64,000 bases of DNA, taken from Steromphala cineraria (taxonomy: Eukaryota > Mollusca > Gastropoda > Trochida > Trochidae). Numbering within the stretch: the stretch's first letter is position 1; the number at the start of each line of letters is the position of its first letter. The translations under genes were made by a program, and so were the position numbers. Where the stretch lies: assembly GCA_916613615.1 (NCBI GenBank), contig OU744723.1, positions 63,744,239 to 63,808,238 of the forward strand, given 5' to 3'. Positions 12,370 to 24,700 of this stretch are shown piece after piece. The notes under the pieces were generated by a model, which worked only from the letters and a program-made list of their open reading frames with translations, was not told where the DNA came from and did no database searches.

Positions 12370-12835
12370 CTAATGAACAACCTCATGAGGACTGAACCTT
12401 TAAATGGACTTCTAGTGAACAAACTCATGAGGACTGAACCTTTAAATGGACTTCTAATGGACAAACTCATGAGGACTGAACCTTTAAATGGACTTCTAGT
12501 GAACAAACTCATGAGGACTGAACCTTTAAATGGACTTCTGATGGACAAACTCATGAGGAGTGAACCTTTAAATGAACTTCTAATGAACAAACTCATGAGG
12601 ACTGAACCTTTAAATGGACTTCTAATGAACAAACTCATGAGGAGTGAACCTTTAAATGAACTTCTAATGAACAAACTCATGAGGACTGAACCTTTAAATG
12701 GACTTCTAATGAACAAACTCATGAGGACTGAACCTTTAAATGGACTTCTAATGAACAAACTCATGAGGAGTGAACCTTTAAATGGATTTCTAATGAACAA
12801 ACTCATGAGGACTGAACCTTTTAATGAACTAGTGG
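12370..12835. repeat. 42-bp tandem repeat, about eleven copies
   Basis: The unit contains CTCATGAGGACTGAACC and TTTAAATGGACTTCTAATG. As 42 is divisible by three, both strands stay open: 231 aa on plus with a LMRTEPLNGLLMNK-type unit, and 243 aa on minus. Openness on both strands, lack of an exon context and mild divergence argue for a minisatellite, not a repeat protein. Confidence 0.85.
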
Positions 12836-12967
12836 TCATACTGCAGCAAGATTGGGGACGAATAAACAAAAGATTTAGTAGTTTTTTTCCAGCAAGTAAA
12901 GAAAGGATGATAAACAAGAATTGCTGCAAAATGTATTAATTGAACAAATAGGTTTATAATGAGCATG

Positions 12968-13415
12968 GCGGCATGAAATGGTTCATCTAAAACTGGACCT
13001 TATAAAATGGTCCACCTAACACTGTACCTTATAAAATGGTTCACCTAACACTGGACCTTATAAAATGCTTCGCCTAAAACTAGACCTTATAAAATGGTTC
13101 ACCTTACACTAGACCTTATAAAATGGTTCACCTAAAACTAGACCTTATAAAATGGTTCACCTTAAACTAGACCTTATAAAATGGTTTACCTAAAACTAGA
13201 CCTTATAAAATGGTTCACCTAAAACAAGACCTTATAAAAAGGTTCACCTAAAACTAGACCTTATAAAATGGTTCACCTAAAACTAGACCTTATAAAATGG
13301 TTCACCTATAAAACTAGACCTTATAAAATGGTTCACCTAAAACTAGACCTTATAAAATGGTTCACCTTAAACTAGACCTCATAACACGTTTCACCTAAAA
13401 CTAGACCTTATAAAA
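12968..13415. repeat. About 29-bp tandem repeat
   Basis: About fifteen units of GGTTCACCTAAAACTAGACC followed by TTATAAAAT occur, mostly 29 bp apart, with single-base indels. Confidence 0.85.
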
Positions 13416-13491
13416 ACTAAGATATGAATTTCAAAGTAATATCTGGTCAAGCATACGCCTTCCAAAATTTGTCGTTTTAAGATCTCCTTAA

Positions 13492-13847
13492 AGGGGCAGT
13501 AGCACGTTTTTATGGGGAATATAAGGTGATGTCGGGAAAATGAAAATTAATTGTTCCAATTGAAAAACAATGTATTTAAACTAAATGGAGTAGTAATAAT
13601 TCAAATATATAACGTAAAGGTTAGCCATGTGATTCCTTTTCTTGCACAAAATGAATTAAAGGTGTTCACAAAAAAATGGCCGCCAATGGATTTTGTGTGA
13701 ATCTTCATACTTTGTCCTTTGACTATGGATGATTGGCTTGTGTAATGAGATTTTTGACACTGTCAAAATAATACATTTAACATTAACTTACAATTATCAG
13801 TGAAAATTTAAAAATATAAAATTATCAAAAAACGTGCTACTGCCCCT
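13492..13847 (+). mobile_element. TTAA-flanked MITE, copy 1 (356 bp)
   Basis: Terminal inverted repeats AGGGGCAGTAGCACGTTTTT and its complement are flanked by TTAA at 13488-13491 and 13848-13851. There is no ORF. Four more copies lie in the window. A TTAA target duplication is the hallmark of piggyBac-type insertion, so this is a candidate non-autonomous piggyBac-like element. Confidence 0.85.
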
Positions 13848-13851
13848 TTAA

Positions 13852-14245
13852 CTTGACGAGATAGGATAACGAAATGGACTTTTTGGCTTTTTCTAGCGTC
13901 AGACAGTTAATACGCGAAAACAAATTCATTTCCGTGAAGGTTATTTATATTGATAGCATCTTATTTTTATAAGATTTCAACATTTTAAAAGGTTTTAAAG
14001 TCTAATTCAATACATTCCGGTCAATAAACATGTTGAAAAGGTTGATTTAGGTCCTCAAGTAAATTTGAACAGACATAACAATAAGTAGTACCATAAGCGA
14101 ATGAAATTGTATGTATTTATTCATTAGTCTATCGAAGGGACTCGTTGTCGCATTTTACTAGTCACAGGATTTTGTTATTTATCCTCTTAAAAAGATGGTA
14201 TCGTTTAGTGTATCTTTTCAAAACTTAAATAAAAACCATATTCTT
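13852..14245. other. Non-coding stretch
   Basis: AT-rich sequence. No gene or element is recognised. Confidence 0.35.
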
Positions 14246-14249
14246 TCTA

Positions 14250-14910
14250 TAAAATAACATAAACTGTAAATTTGATTATATGTATGGGAAGCATAAATCA
14301 AAATCTCCGCAGTTTGGCATTTCCCTTCTAAGTGATAAAGTCAAAACTGTTGTCATTAAATAACAAAAATCTAAAATTTTAAATAAGTTGAAACCTTCAA
14401 AAGGCACATCTACAATTAAGAGGATGTATACCAAATATTGTGAGGATTGGTCGTGTTGTTTCAGAATTATGCTCCGGAAACTAACTCTGCTTTCAAAGTT
14501 ACAAAGTCCAAACTGTTGACAGGGAAATTTAAAAATATGAAATTTAAAATACACTGTAACACCCTTAAGGCAGAAGTACATAATATGAAAAGGCCGATGA
14601 TATATATCAAATCCTGAGACGATTGGTCAAGTACTTTCAGTGTAATGCTCCGGAAACTAGCCTTACTCTTTAAAGTAACTTACTCCAAACTGCTACCATG
14701 AATATATAACTATATAAAAATTAAATGTTGAAAGCTCCAATAGGCATAACTACATGATAATGTAAGGTATGGTATGGTAATGGCGGCCGTTAAGCGGCCA
14801 TTGAGCTAATTGATGTATTGCTTTGTGTTTGATGACAACTGAGTTTAAGTAAATATAGCCCACACCCATTACTATTGCTTGGACAGACGGACGGACAAAT
14901 GTCTGCACAG
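14250..14910. repeat. Dispersed bivalve-type repeat fragment
   Basis: Two loose units contain ATTGGTC..., then TTTCAG and GCTCCGGAAACTA(A/G). They are followed by GGACAGACGGACGGACAAAT. The layout is like the larger GACG-bearing elements, but neither end is defined. ORFs on the minus strand are shadows. Confidence 0.5.
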
Positions 14911-15180
14911 ACAGGCGGAGCACTGAATAGTCTGAAAACCACTTCTACACCGACAGTAAGACACATCTTTATACTGCTACAGATACATATATATATACAA
15001 ATACATATATATGCTCCTTTCAACTGGAATTGTCTTTAAAAGCATTATATAAACCTCAGCTATACAATCATTAAAAATGTATTATGACAACTCTTGGAAC
15101 ATGTTATAAAATATAAATCTTCTATACAGACTCTCTTATTAAGAGAGTGTTCACAATTCAGGTTTGAATAATACATAGAG

Positions 15181-15315
15181 ATTATTACCCGAGGAAGTGT
15201 GTCATATGACTTTTACGAAACGAGTGTGAATTTTTGTATTACCCGAGCGAGAGTTATACACAAATTTGCACGAGTTTCGTAAAATTCTTATGACACACTT
15301 CCGAGGGTAATAATT
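15181..15315. repeat. Long imperfect inverted repeat
   Basis: ATTATTACCCGAGGAAGTGT at 15181 pairs with the complement of the sequence ending near 15314 (ACACTTCCGAGGGTAATAAT). The arms are about 60 bp, continue through GTGTCAT and TTTTACGAAAC, and almost meet at the centre. Confidence 0.8.
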
Positions 15316-15620
15316 TCTTTATTACCGATTTTATTCTATTTAACCATCTTAGAAATATCCAAGAAACGGGCCGCTTCCCTTGCGACGGCCTGCTACGGTG
15401 ACGTCACGAACAATGGTGTTATGACGTCACAGGCAAAAGTGATATGTGCACTAGTGCTCATATTGAAAATACGTCACCACTTATTTCCAACCATATGGGT
15501 AATAAACATCATATATTAAACAACATATTTTTAAACATCCGAAGTATTCTATAGCAACATTTAAAACATTTTCCAAACTCATTAATTAAGGGAGCCCAGC
15601 ATAAAGGCAGGGTCTATTTC

Positions 15621-16003
15621 TCAGCGTCGGGTAAAACTGGATTTCAAAGTATAGTAAAATGTCAGTTTATATTTCTCAGCGTCAGGTAAAACTGGACTTT
15701 AATGTATAGTAAAATGTCAGGTTATATTGCTCAGCGTCAGGTAAAACTGGATTTCAAAGTATAGTAAAATGTCAGGTTATATTTCTCAGCGTCAGGTAAA
15801 ACTGGACTTCAAAGTATAGTAAAATGTCAGGTTATATTTCTCAGCGTCAGGTAAAACTGGACTTTAAAGTATAGTAAAATGTCAGGTTATATTTCTCAGC
15901 GTCAGGTAAAACTGGACTTCAAAGTATAGTAAAATGTCAGGTTATATTTCTCAGCGTCAGGTAAAACTGGACTTCAAAGTATAGTAAAATGTCAGGTTAA
16001 GAC
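15621..16003. repeat. 55-bp tandem repeat, seven copies
   Basis: TCAGCGTC starts units at 15621, 15676, 15731, 15786, 15841, 15896 and 15951, exactly 55 bp apart. Each unit holds GGTAAAACTGGA and TATAGTAAAATGTCAG. Confidence 0.9.
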
Positions 16004-16009
16004 AAACTG

Positions 16010-16795
16010 TCCAGGTCTCAGAACATTTATAGAGGAAAAGTATTTTGATCATTAAAATTGCTGGAACACAGGCCTGGTGACGTCATCTTTGAGGGTTTAT
16101 GTAAATCAGCGACCACAGTTGTACAAATGATAAGTTTCCAAAATGTCTGAATATATATTTTTATTTCGGAAAAAAGGTTTCTCCTTTGGTCTAAAGTTGG
16201 AAGCCTCGAAACACGTGCGGGATACTACATTCAATAAAAATTATAGTCAATTCATAGAGCGCATTTATCCATGCTTATTGCATGCTCAAAGCGCTGGTCA
16301 ACAAATGCGGAACAGTCCCTAAGGAGAATACAACCAGTCGCTGTCAGGCGCTCGAGGTTCAAATTCAGACCACCATTGTATCATACCAGGTACCCAATCA
16401 CTGCTGGGTGGACAGAGGCACGCTTCAAACTAGGTCACTAGCTCAGGGTGACACCACAAGTTTGTCAACTCACATCTCAGTGTGGGACAGGGAATAAACC
16501 CTACAAACTCTCAGATTATCCAGCAATGGGTTACCCACCCATCCAGCGAGCTGCGCCCGTTGTTGCTGAACTATTTTGATAGTGCTTGACTGAACATTGC
16601 AAAGGACCACGTGCCACCGATTGACCTCTTACATGAAAAATACGTCACATTGTGTACATGGAAAGGTTGGCGGGAAGTGCTAGTTATACTTAGATATATT
16701 ATTAAAAAATGCATTAATTTAGTTTGTTAAACACAGACGCGAAATACGTTAAAACTGTCATGCGCAGAAGTCGAAAATGCTACGTTCCATCTCTC
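16010..16795. other. Non-coding stretch with a possible dispersed repeat
   Basis: The part from about 16250 to 16560 looks like a dispersed repeat. It holds GGTTCAAATTC near 16350, which resembles a pol III B box, but no convincing A box or tRNA fold is seen. A tRNA-derived SINE is only a weak possibility. Confidence 0.3.
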
Positions 16796-16800
16796 CTTAT

Positions 16801-17147
16801 AGGGACAGTAGCACGTTTTGAGGGGGAATATAAGGCAATGTCAGGAAAATGAAAATTATGGTTCCAATTGAAAGACAATGTTTCTAAATGAAGCAGTACT
16901 AACTCAAAAATATAATGTAAAGTTAAGCAAGTGGAATTACTTTTTCTTACTAAAAATGAATTAAAGGTGTTAACAAAAAATGGCCGTCAATGGATTTGAT
17001 GTGAATCGTTATACTTTGTCCTCTGACTATTGATGATTGATTGTGTTATGAGAGTTTTGACACTATCAAATCAATACATTTAGCATTTACGTACAATAAT
17101 CAGTGAAAAATGTAATACAAAATTTTCAAAAACGTGCTCCTGCCCTT
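16801..17147 (+). mobile_element. TTAA-type MITE, copy 2 (347 bp, diverged)
   Basis: This is the same family as 13,492-13,847 and in the same orientation, but older. Its left end reads AGGGACAGTAGCACG with TTAT in place of TTAA, and its right end GTGCTCCTGCCCTT is followed by TTAA. Confidence 0.75.
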
Positions 17148-17149
17148 TT

Positions 17150-18100
17150 AAAATTGTTCTTGGAATATGTCCAGGTTGTTGGTAAGGATTTTATATCTAT
17201 ACAAAATATTACATTGATTAAAATTTAGATTGAGTTATACCTAAACAGTTTTAATGATCTGTAGCTACAAATGCCGTCTTTATTTATGTCGTATTGTGAT
17301 AGATTCAATAACAAAGTTTTGAACGAGATATCTGACCATTTTGAAAGAATTGTGTGTTTCTACTGGGAGACGAATGCTACATTTTAGGGCCGCTTCAGCT
17401 ACTTTAGTGGCAGACATTTTCCAGTGTTCAAAATAGCGATATTTATATTTATCTTTGAAATAATTTTACGAGTTATGTGCAAATGTGTATTTGTTTTTCA
17501 AATTAATCATAACGAAATACAATTACATTATATCAGATGAATGTCAGTTTTTTTTCACACACTGTTTGATTAAAGTCCTCAAAAAAAAGAGTAAAAATCT
17601 AAAGTGTCAAAATGTTTAACAATGCTTTAAAGTATGCAATTATATTCTTATTTTTCATATTATGTTAAAATGAATACAACGATAAAAAATTTAACCAGAT
17701 TTTGAGAAATAAATTAACAAATCGTCTGTTTGTTTCATGGAGAATGAACCTTTTAGGGCCGCTTCACTCAACAACTACAGATAAAATAAGCCGTTCAAAA
17801 TACAAGGCCCTTCTTGCCAATGTTGAAGAGTACATGTCATTTCAAGTAACTAGAGTTTAGTTGTTATTCTCTTCAAGAGTTTTAATATGTGCTTTTCTGG
17901 ACTTATTCTTCATGTTTTATCTAGAGAAATATAACCAAAGAGGTGTCAAGCATATATATATATCTCAATCTCACTTTTTACAAATTCCTTTGTTCAATCT
18001 CTATCAGGTCACAATATACCGGCGTTCACAAAGTGTGTAACTCTATCCAAAATATTTTTCATATTTTGCATTCATAACGAATCCAAAGAATCTAATTGAG
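17150..18100. other. 3' flank of the STAND/SPRY gene
   Basis: This lies downstream of the stop codon of the minus-strand gene and should contain its 3' UTR. AT-rich, with no other gene seen. I could not place a poly(A) signal with confidence. Confidence 0.35.
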
Positions 18101-18106
18101 CTTTGT

Positions 18107-18792
18107 TTAGTCAGACAAGGCCTGTTGAATGAGTTTTATTTTCTCTTCAGTGACAGAAATCTCACGCCCGCTGATCAGCCTCATTCTTATAGCATAGAGG
18201 TTGTTGTCTGGGTAAACGTAAAACATGGGGTAAACCTCCTGGGTGAACTTCATATTGATTTTACCCAAGAGTCTCTTCCTCTCCACATCTATAAATGCAA
18301 TTCTCCCCCTCCCGACATCCAGCACCAACCCGACGGTGAAGGTTACCTCTTCATCGGATGTTGGGAGTGAGAGAGAAACACACTCACCGACCTGTTGTCC
18401 GTCCCACCTGTCCTCCGGATCTCTCCTCCTCCTCACCTGGACACAGAGACGGTCGGGGTGATGGAGACAGTGGTTCCTCACAGACACGCAGATCCCGCCG
18501 GGGAGATCAGAAACATTGAACCCCTTGTCAATGTTTCTCTCTCCCTGCACCACCCCCATCTCCAGCAGTATCACGACTCTGTTCTTCCACCTCAGTGTGG
18601 AGAGTGTCTCCCAATAGGAGGGAGACGAGAAGGGGGAGGGAGGAAGGGGAAAGGGACCGCTGCATGTCCCAATGAACTCTCGACACCGATTTGGAGTTCC
18701 TCCGTCTCTACTTGACGCCGTGTTGGTCAGTACCTGTCCTACAACTTGTAGCTGTCTGTGCACTCTCTCTGAGTTGAGAATCATCGCTCGGC
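18107..18792 (-). CDS. Terminal exon: B30.2/SPRY-like domain
   Basis: The acceptor TATTTCAG ends at 18793. The coding exon runs 686 bp to a stop at 18107-18109. It begins GRAMILNSERVHRQ after splicing and contains YWETLSTLRWKN, then ICVSVRNHCLHHPDRLCVQV. It ends with GRIAFIDVERKRLLGKIN and KFTQEVYPMFYVYP. The last two segments follow the SPRY core pattern (GxxxFxDVExxxLLxKI...FTxxxYPMFxV). B30.2/SPRY domains are protein-recognition modules found at the C-terminus of TRIM and some NLR-type proteins. The apparent ORF extends 5' of the acceptor to 18928, but that part is intron. The exon is clearly more GC-rich than the flanking DNA. Phase 1 at its start matches the preceding exon at 36,317-36,418. 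Confidence 0.75.
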
Positions 18793-21700
18793 CTGAAATA
18801 TACAAGTTAATTCTTATCAACCAGGAAAAATATGTCATCGTGAAAATTTCCCTTTCATATTTCAAACACTTTGATACTTCAGTAACAATAATTGATAATT
18901 GCCTTGATTTAAAAACATTTTTAATCAATTAAACAACGAAATGGATAACAATTTTAGAGTTATAAAGTTATTTTCGTTATTGTCTAAACAGTTACAAATG
19001 GCATCCAAAGATGTATATTTGTTTGTTTCCAAAAAAATCAACCACTCTGACAAAAAAATATATTTTAAAACCTGGTATATTAAACAAACGTAACTGTTTA
19101 TCTAAAAGAAATACAAGTGACATCTTCAAATGCTTATTTCCATATTTTTAATCGTTTGATGATAAAATATTATTTAATTCTTTTTTTTGATTAATTATAT
19201 TTGTTGTCAAACCACATACAAATGACATCTTAATTATTTCTGTATTTCAAACAGTGAAAGAAGATTGTTGAAAAATCTTCAATTTTAAAAACAAATTTTG
19301 AGACCACACAAACTTAGTGAATGGCTCAAATTGCTCAAATTTGTAATTTATTATCCTGTAAATAAACAAATTCTGTTTACAGAACATATTAATATTAACT
19401 ACAGAGTTTTGAATAATTTGATGATGAAATTATTGATCATGTAGAAAAAACGGCTTTTGTCATAAAAAATGTAATGTATGAAAATTAGGTTTTCAAGAAT
19501 GATTATTTTAAAGATAAAATATCAAGATAAATTGATAGACTAAGTGTTTTATAAGCAGGTGACTTGACCGCAACTGCTTGTTGAAATTCACTCAATCTGT
19601 TTCCACGTAAACAGCTTTGACCACCTAATCCGAATGGAGTTGAATGGAGTTGAACGCTTTAAGCGTTATTATGTTAACCGTACTTACTGCTTCAAGAGGA
19701 CGCATTGTATACCGTTAGGCTATACCACACAGTATTAGGGTTGCTGTTTCAAACGATAACACTCCATCGACTCCATTTGACCAATCAGATATCCAGTAGA
19801 GTTTACAACGAGAAAGACGATCGAGATGGAGACATCTGGTAAGTCTAAGCAACACGACTGAACAGATTATAGATCGATGGTAATTGAATCCTTGAATTCA
19901 CAATTACATGTATCTGGTACTTTGTTTTACCTTGAAAATAATTCCATTGGATTTCCCTGACCCTGACTCCTTGACCCCAAAAAACGTAGATAAACACAAA
20001 ATTCAACACTCTTGGACAGATCCAGATGGTGTTATAGGGTTAATATAAGGATGTGGCGGTCATCTTGGACGCCACCTTGAATTACAGCTTTCTGCCCCAT
20101 ATTTGGAATGTCTACCCAAGTTTTTTCTCGATCTCCTAAGGAGGACCTACAGGAATCAAGAGTCAAACTTAGGCGACATATTTTTGCACACAGGACAACC
20201 CAAATAGTAAAATTGATTAATATTGGTTAAAGTTGTATGATAGTTGAGTATACAGTAAGTCATTGTGTAAGTCTTCTTTCCGCTGAAACCCCAATAATAA
20301 ATTCATTAATAGGTTTTACAATTAACAAGCAGCTGACATGGCCGAGCTATATCCCCCGCAAATTGCACAATATTTATTAGTTTTCCTTATCATATTGCCG
20401 ATTAATTTTTGTCACATAAAATAACACAACTTTTCCAGGATATGAAGGAAACTGTTCTAATAAAAAAAAAACTAAATGATATTAACTTTATGTTTACTAT
20501 TAGGCATGATTTGAGTAAACTGAAAAAATTAAAATCAAACGAATGACTTTATGTATCACATATTTGGATCTCCAAGATCAATTTGATCATATGAAAACAA
20601 ACATTTTAAAAATAGTTCTTCATGACACACCTTCATATGATTACCGATATGTATCTCCATATCAAATTTGATCCAATTGAATTATTAGTTAAGAAGTTAT
20701 GAGCCGGACAAGACATGTAACAGTTTTCGAACAGAGTCCTCATTTTTGGCCAAAAAAGGCCAAATTTTACAAAAATATTAAAAAAATTATTCTTCATGAC
20801 ACACCTTCATATGATCATGTATTTCCATATCAAATTTGATCAATGTATGATGATTAATTTAGAAGTTGTGAGCCGGACAGGACTTGTAACAGTTTTCGAA
20901 CAGAGTCCTCATTTTTGGCCAAAAAAGGCAAAATTTTATGAAATATTTGCAAAATTGTTCTTCATGACACACCTTCATATGATTATGTATGAATTTTGAT
21001 CAATATATGATGATTAATTTAGAAGTTATGAGCCGGACAGGACTTGTAACAGATTTCTTACAAATTTTCCACTTTTTATCCAAAATTCTCATATTTTATG
21101 TAGATGACACATTATCACATGTTTCTTCATTTCCATGACGAATTTGAATTAAAATGGTTGATTAGTTACAAAGTTATGAGCCGGACGGATGGACGAACAG
21201 ATGGACGGACGGACGGACGGACGGACGGACAGACGGTACCCATTTTAATACCCCTCGCAACTTCGTCGTTGCGGGGGATAAAAAGGGTACATCTAGGGAT
21301 AATGGTTGATTTTTGTTTAAAATTTGAGGTAGTTATCATGAATAGTCTACGAGATGTGATGAGTACAAAATTATACAGAATATATCAGGTTAGTTATACA
21401 TAATTGCTAATCTATGTATTTATTCTCGTATGTATGATAGGATAACTTATCTATGATAAGTTAGATCTAATATCGTAATTATAATTTAATCATAAGTATT
21501 ATTTAATCTTTGACGATTTGGTGATCATATCGCCATCTTGTAATGGTAATCATAACCAATCTCTAAATAAGTAAACTAAGGATAAATTAACGTTTAAATC
21601 ATATTGCTAAACATTTCTTCTCTACTTTCTCTGTATGAATGATGTTTGAGTGTGTATCGGTAGTGTTTTTACATATTTTACTTATTGATGACGTGCGTGA

Positions 21701-24700
21701 CCGCCATTTTACATGTTTGTATATATTATGTGTATGTCCGCCAAGTACTTACTTATGTTATTATTCAATTAAGGAATATCTGGGCATACATGAGCGTCCT
21801 TGGTGACCAGTTACGACACCTCAGCGCCACACGCAGGGTAAGGTATTTTAAATATGTATAATAATATGTTTGTTATATTTTTGTAAATATGTTGATCACG
21901 CACATAGTGTGATAATCATGTATGTGCGCGTGCATGATATATGTAATGTTGTGACAATGTGTTATGTTATATCAGAATTGTATCATTTGTTATAAAGTAC
22001 AAATGAATGTGTACATAATGTTTTCATGAGAGATTGTCTCCCTTGTTGAATCTATCAACATAACTAATTTCCTTTATTAAGTTTTAATTATTGTAATTCC
22101 TTATAGGAGTTATTGGTGTAATGATTCATCTATATTTTATATGAATCCTGAAATGTATTTGCATAATCTGTAATTATGAAATCAGGGTATATATAACTAG
22201 TGATAGAGAGGTTTGCAATTATTGAATAATTGTGAATGTTTTGATATTTGTATGACAGATTTTATATTGTTTTATGTATGCATTTCAGGGTGTAGTTGAC
22301 TGGTTTTTACTGGCAATAAAACCTCGCACCCGTGACCCGTGATTGGACTCGTTTGGACTCGTCTTTACCCCCTTACACACCCGGTTACAATTGCAAGGTT
22401 CTGCAGTACTCGAGTATTAGTATTTGCTAACAATGATAATAGTTTTGTTACACTAGGGTAGATGTAATAGTATGATTTAAGCTGTTTCATCCGAAAACTT
22501 TTATAGATTGGGCAGATTAACAAGAAGTGTAGCTTATCTTCGACATCATTCAAATTACAAACTAGACATATTCTGTCATTTCTTGCAATGCCTGCATATC
22601 TGTCTGTTTTAATAAACAATTCATGGGATGAGCAACAAAAACTAGCTAAGGCAGTACGAAACTTTTTTACATCAATTTTTGAAAGATAACTTTCATATTT
22701 CAATAGTCTATAATATAAACATTAAGTGGATAGTGACATGGATTCTGACCAGGATTGCAAGTATATATCTTTCATTCTTTGTATAAATGAACTAATAAAC
22801 TGTGGTTGTAAATCTACACTTTGGCTATGCCAAATATGGCCTGCCAATATCCTGTTTTGTTGAGTATCTCTCTAATCACCCAATTACTTTTACCATTATT
22901 ATCATACAGTTTCATCATATCATAACATTTCTTGGGTGTATTCCTATTATATGATTTAATGATATGGAAACACTCAATATTAATAATTTATTTTCATCAT
23001 ATAATGTCATTTTAAAATAAAAGGTTTTAAACGAAAATATGAGTCCTTCTAAACATATGTTTGACCTAGATTTCGCTGAGTAATTTCTTTCATAATATAC
23101 CTAGTCCAGCAGATAAGTGGGGAATTTGTGCTATTTGTGATACAAGCATGAAACTTGGTATACTGACAGAGTATCATTTTATGAAGATTTTGAGTTAAAA
23201 GGGTGTAACAAGCCACGAACCAGGAAGAAAGACAACCAACACAAAGGAAGAAGCGAAGAGAAATTTTGTGAATGCGATTTAACAGTGAGCTGCAATTCCT
23301 CTGGGGTAGCAAGACCTGAAGTGCGTTGATAAGTGAATACCTGAGGCACCATCCTTGCAGTGTCCGTCTTCCATATTAACGTCTCGAGAGTAGTGGTTTG
23401 CAAAGACCATGTATGACTTCCAAAACCAACCGGACGGGCTGTCCGCTACAGCAATATTGATGTGAAACGCTATGATGGCAGAGAGAGCACGGATCTCGTG
23501 AAAGTTTGAACAAGCTGGTCGCTGGCATCCAACGGCTTTGTTAGCCTCGAGGATAGCAGACCGCAGATAGACACTGAAGGTACTGTCTGTCTTCTTTGTA
23601 CTCCCCTGCAAATGGGGAGCTGGAACAAAACAGAGAAACTGCACTCTTCGTCCATGGGGAATGCCGATCATGCAAGGGCGTGAATGTGAAACACCCTGCC
23701 TAACTCATCAGACCCCTGGATCTTCCTGTTAATCAAATCATATCTCACCTTAGTACGGCCACTGCCTGAGTCCAACTGTCCTCCAAGTCTACTGTCCACT
23801 CACAGAGCTCACCTTCTTACATCACAGCTTGGGTCAAAGCTATAGTCTGATCCATCTAACCATAGCAAAGGTGATTTGAGGTCTGCTTAGTTATAAACTA
23901 TAGTCTTTATCAATATCAAATTCCCTCTTTTCTTTTTCTGTTTCCAATGTTCTAAAATCCAACACCCAGGAATAAAATTGCAACAGCTTGCATCACCAGG
24001 TCAATTGAAGATCTGATAGAAGTCCTTTTAACCAAACATGATCTTTTTTTCTTTTCCCTTTTTTGTTTTTGTTTTTAAAGAAGTCATAAACTAAAACTTT
24101 GTACAGTGTTTCAGTTTCTATCATTTCAAAGCCGCCCCTCACTGAGGACTTGAAGCAGTTTTGCTGGAGATGCTCCTTGCTTCGTCAGACAGTCTGAGAG
24201 CTGCTGTTTGGTGTTTGAATCTTCTTGATGATGCCATTTTCCTTCATCTCTTTGATTGCACTGATTTCCATTCTCAGCCTTTTCTCTGTAGGCATGTTGG
24301 TAGATTTTAAATTGTCAAAGAGAGATTTGCAGTCTGTCACCACTACTAGCGGTAGAGCCAATGGTGTTGTTTTGCCAGTTGTTACTTCTGTGTAAAGAGA
24401 AGATATGAATATTCCCATATCTATACCGTCAGCCATGGCTAAAGTCTCAGCTGCAATCGTGCTTCTGACAAATCGTCTTACTTTTTTTGAGTTACAACAG
24501 ATTGGCATCACCTGACCTTTGTCATTGGCTATGAATATGATGTAGGCTCCCTGACTACCTCCATCAGGGAGATTGCCGAAACTTGCATCACTGTAGACTA
24601 GGAGCTCCATTCCAGAGTCTGATAACTGTTGATACGTTAGGCTAACTTTTTCAGCTTGAATCTGTTTGATGACCTTGTTCATCTCCATCAAGTGTTCCAC

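Noticed and set aside
12198..12939. A 243-residue minus and a 231-residue plus repeat protein
   Set aside because: Both arise from the 42-bp array. Simultaneous openness on both strands and no domain make coding unlikely.
16250..16560. tRNA-derived SINE
   Set aside because: Only a weak B-box-like motif is present. No A box, tRNA fold, tail or flanking duplication could be confirmed.
18125..18932. Plus-strand ORFs over the SPRY exon
   Set aside because: Antisense shadows of a GC-rich coding exon, with no domain.
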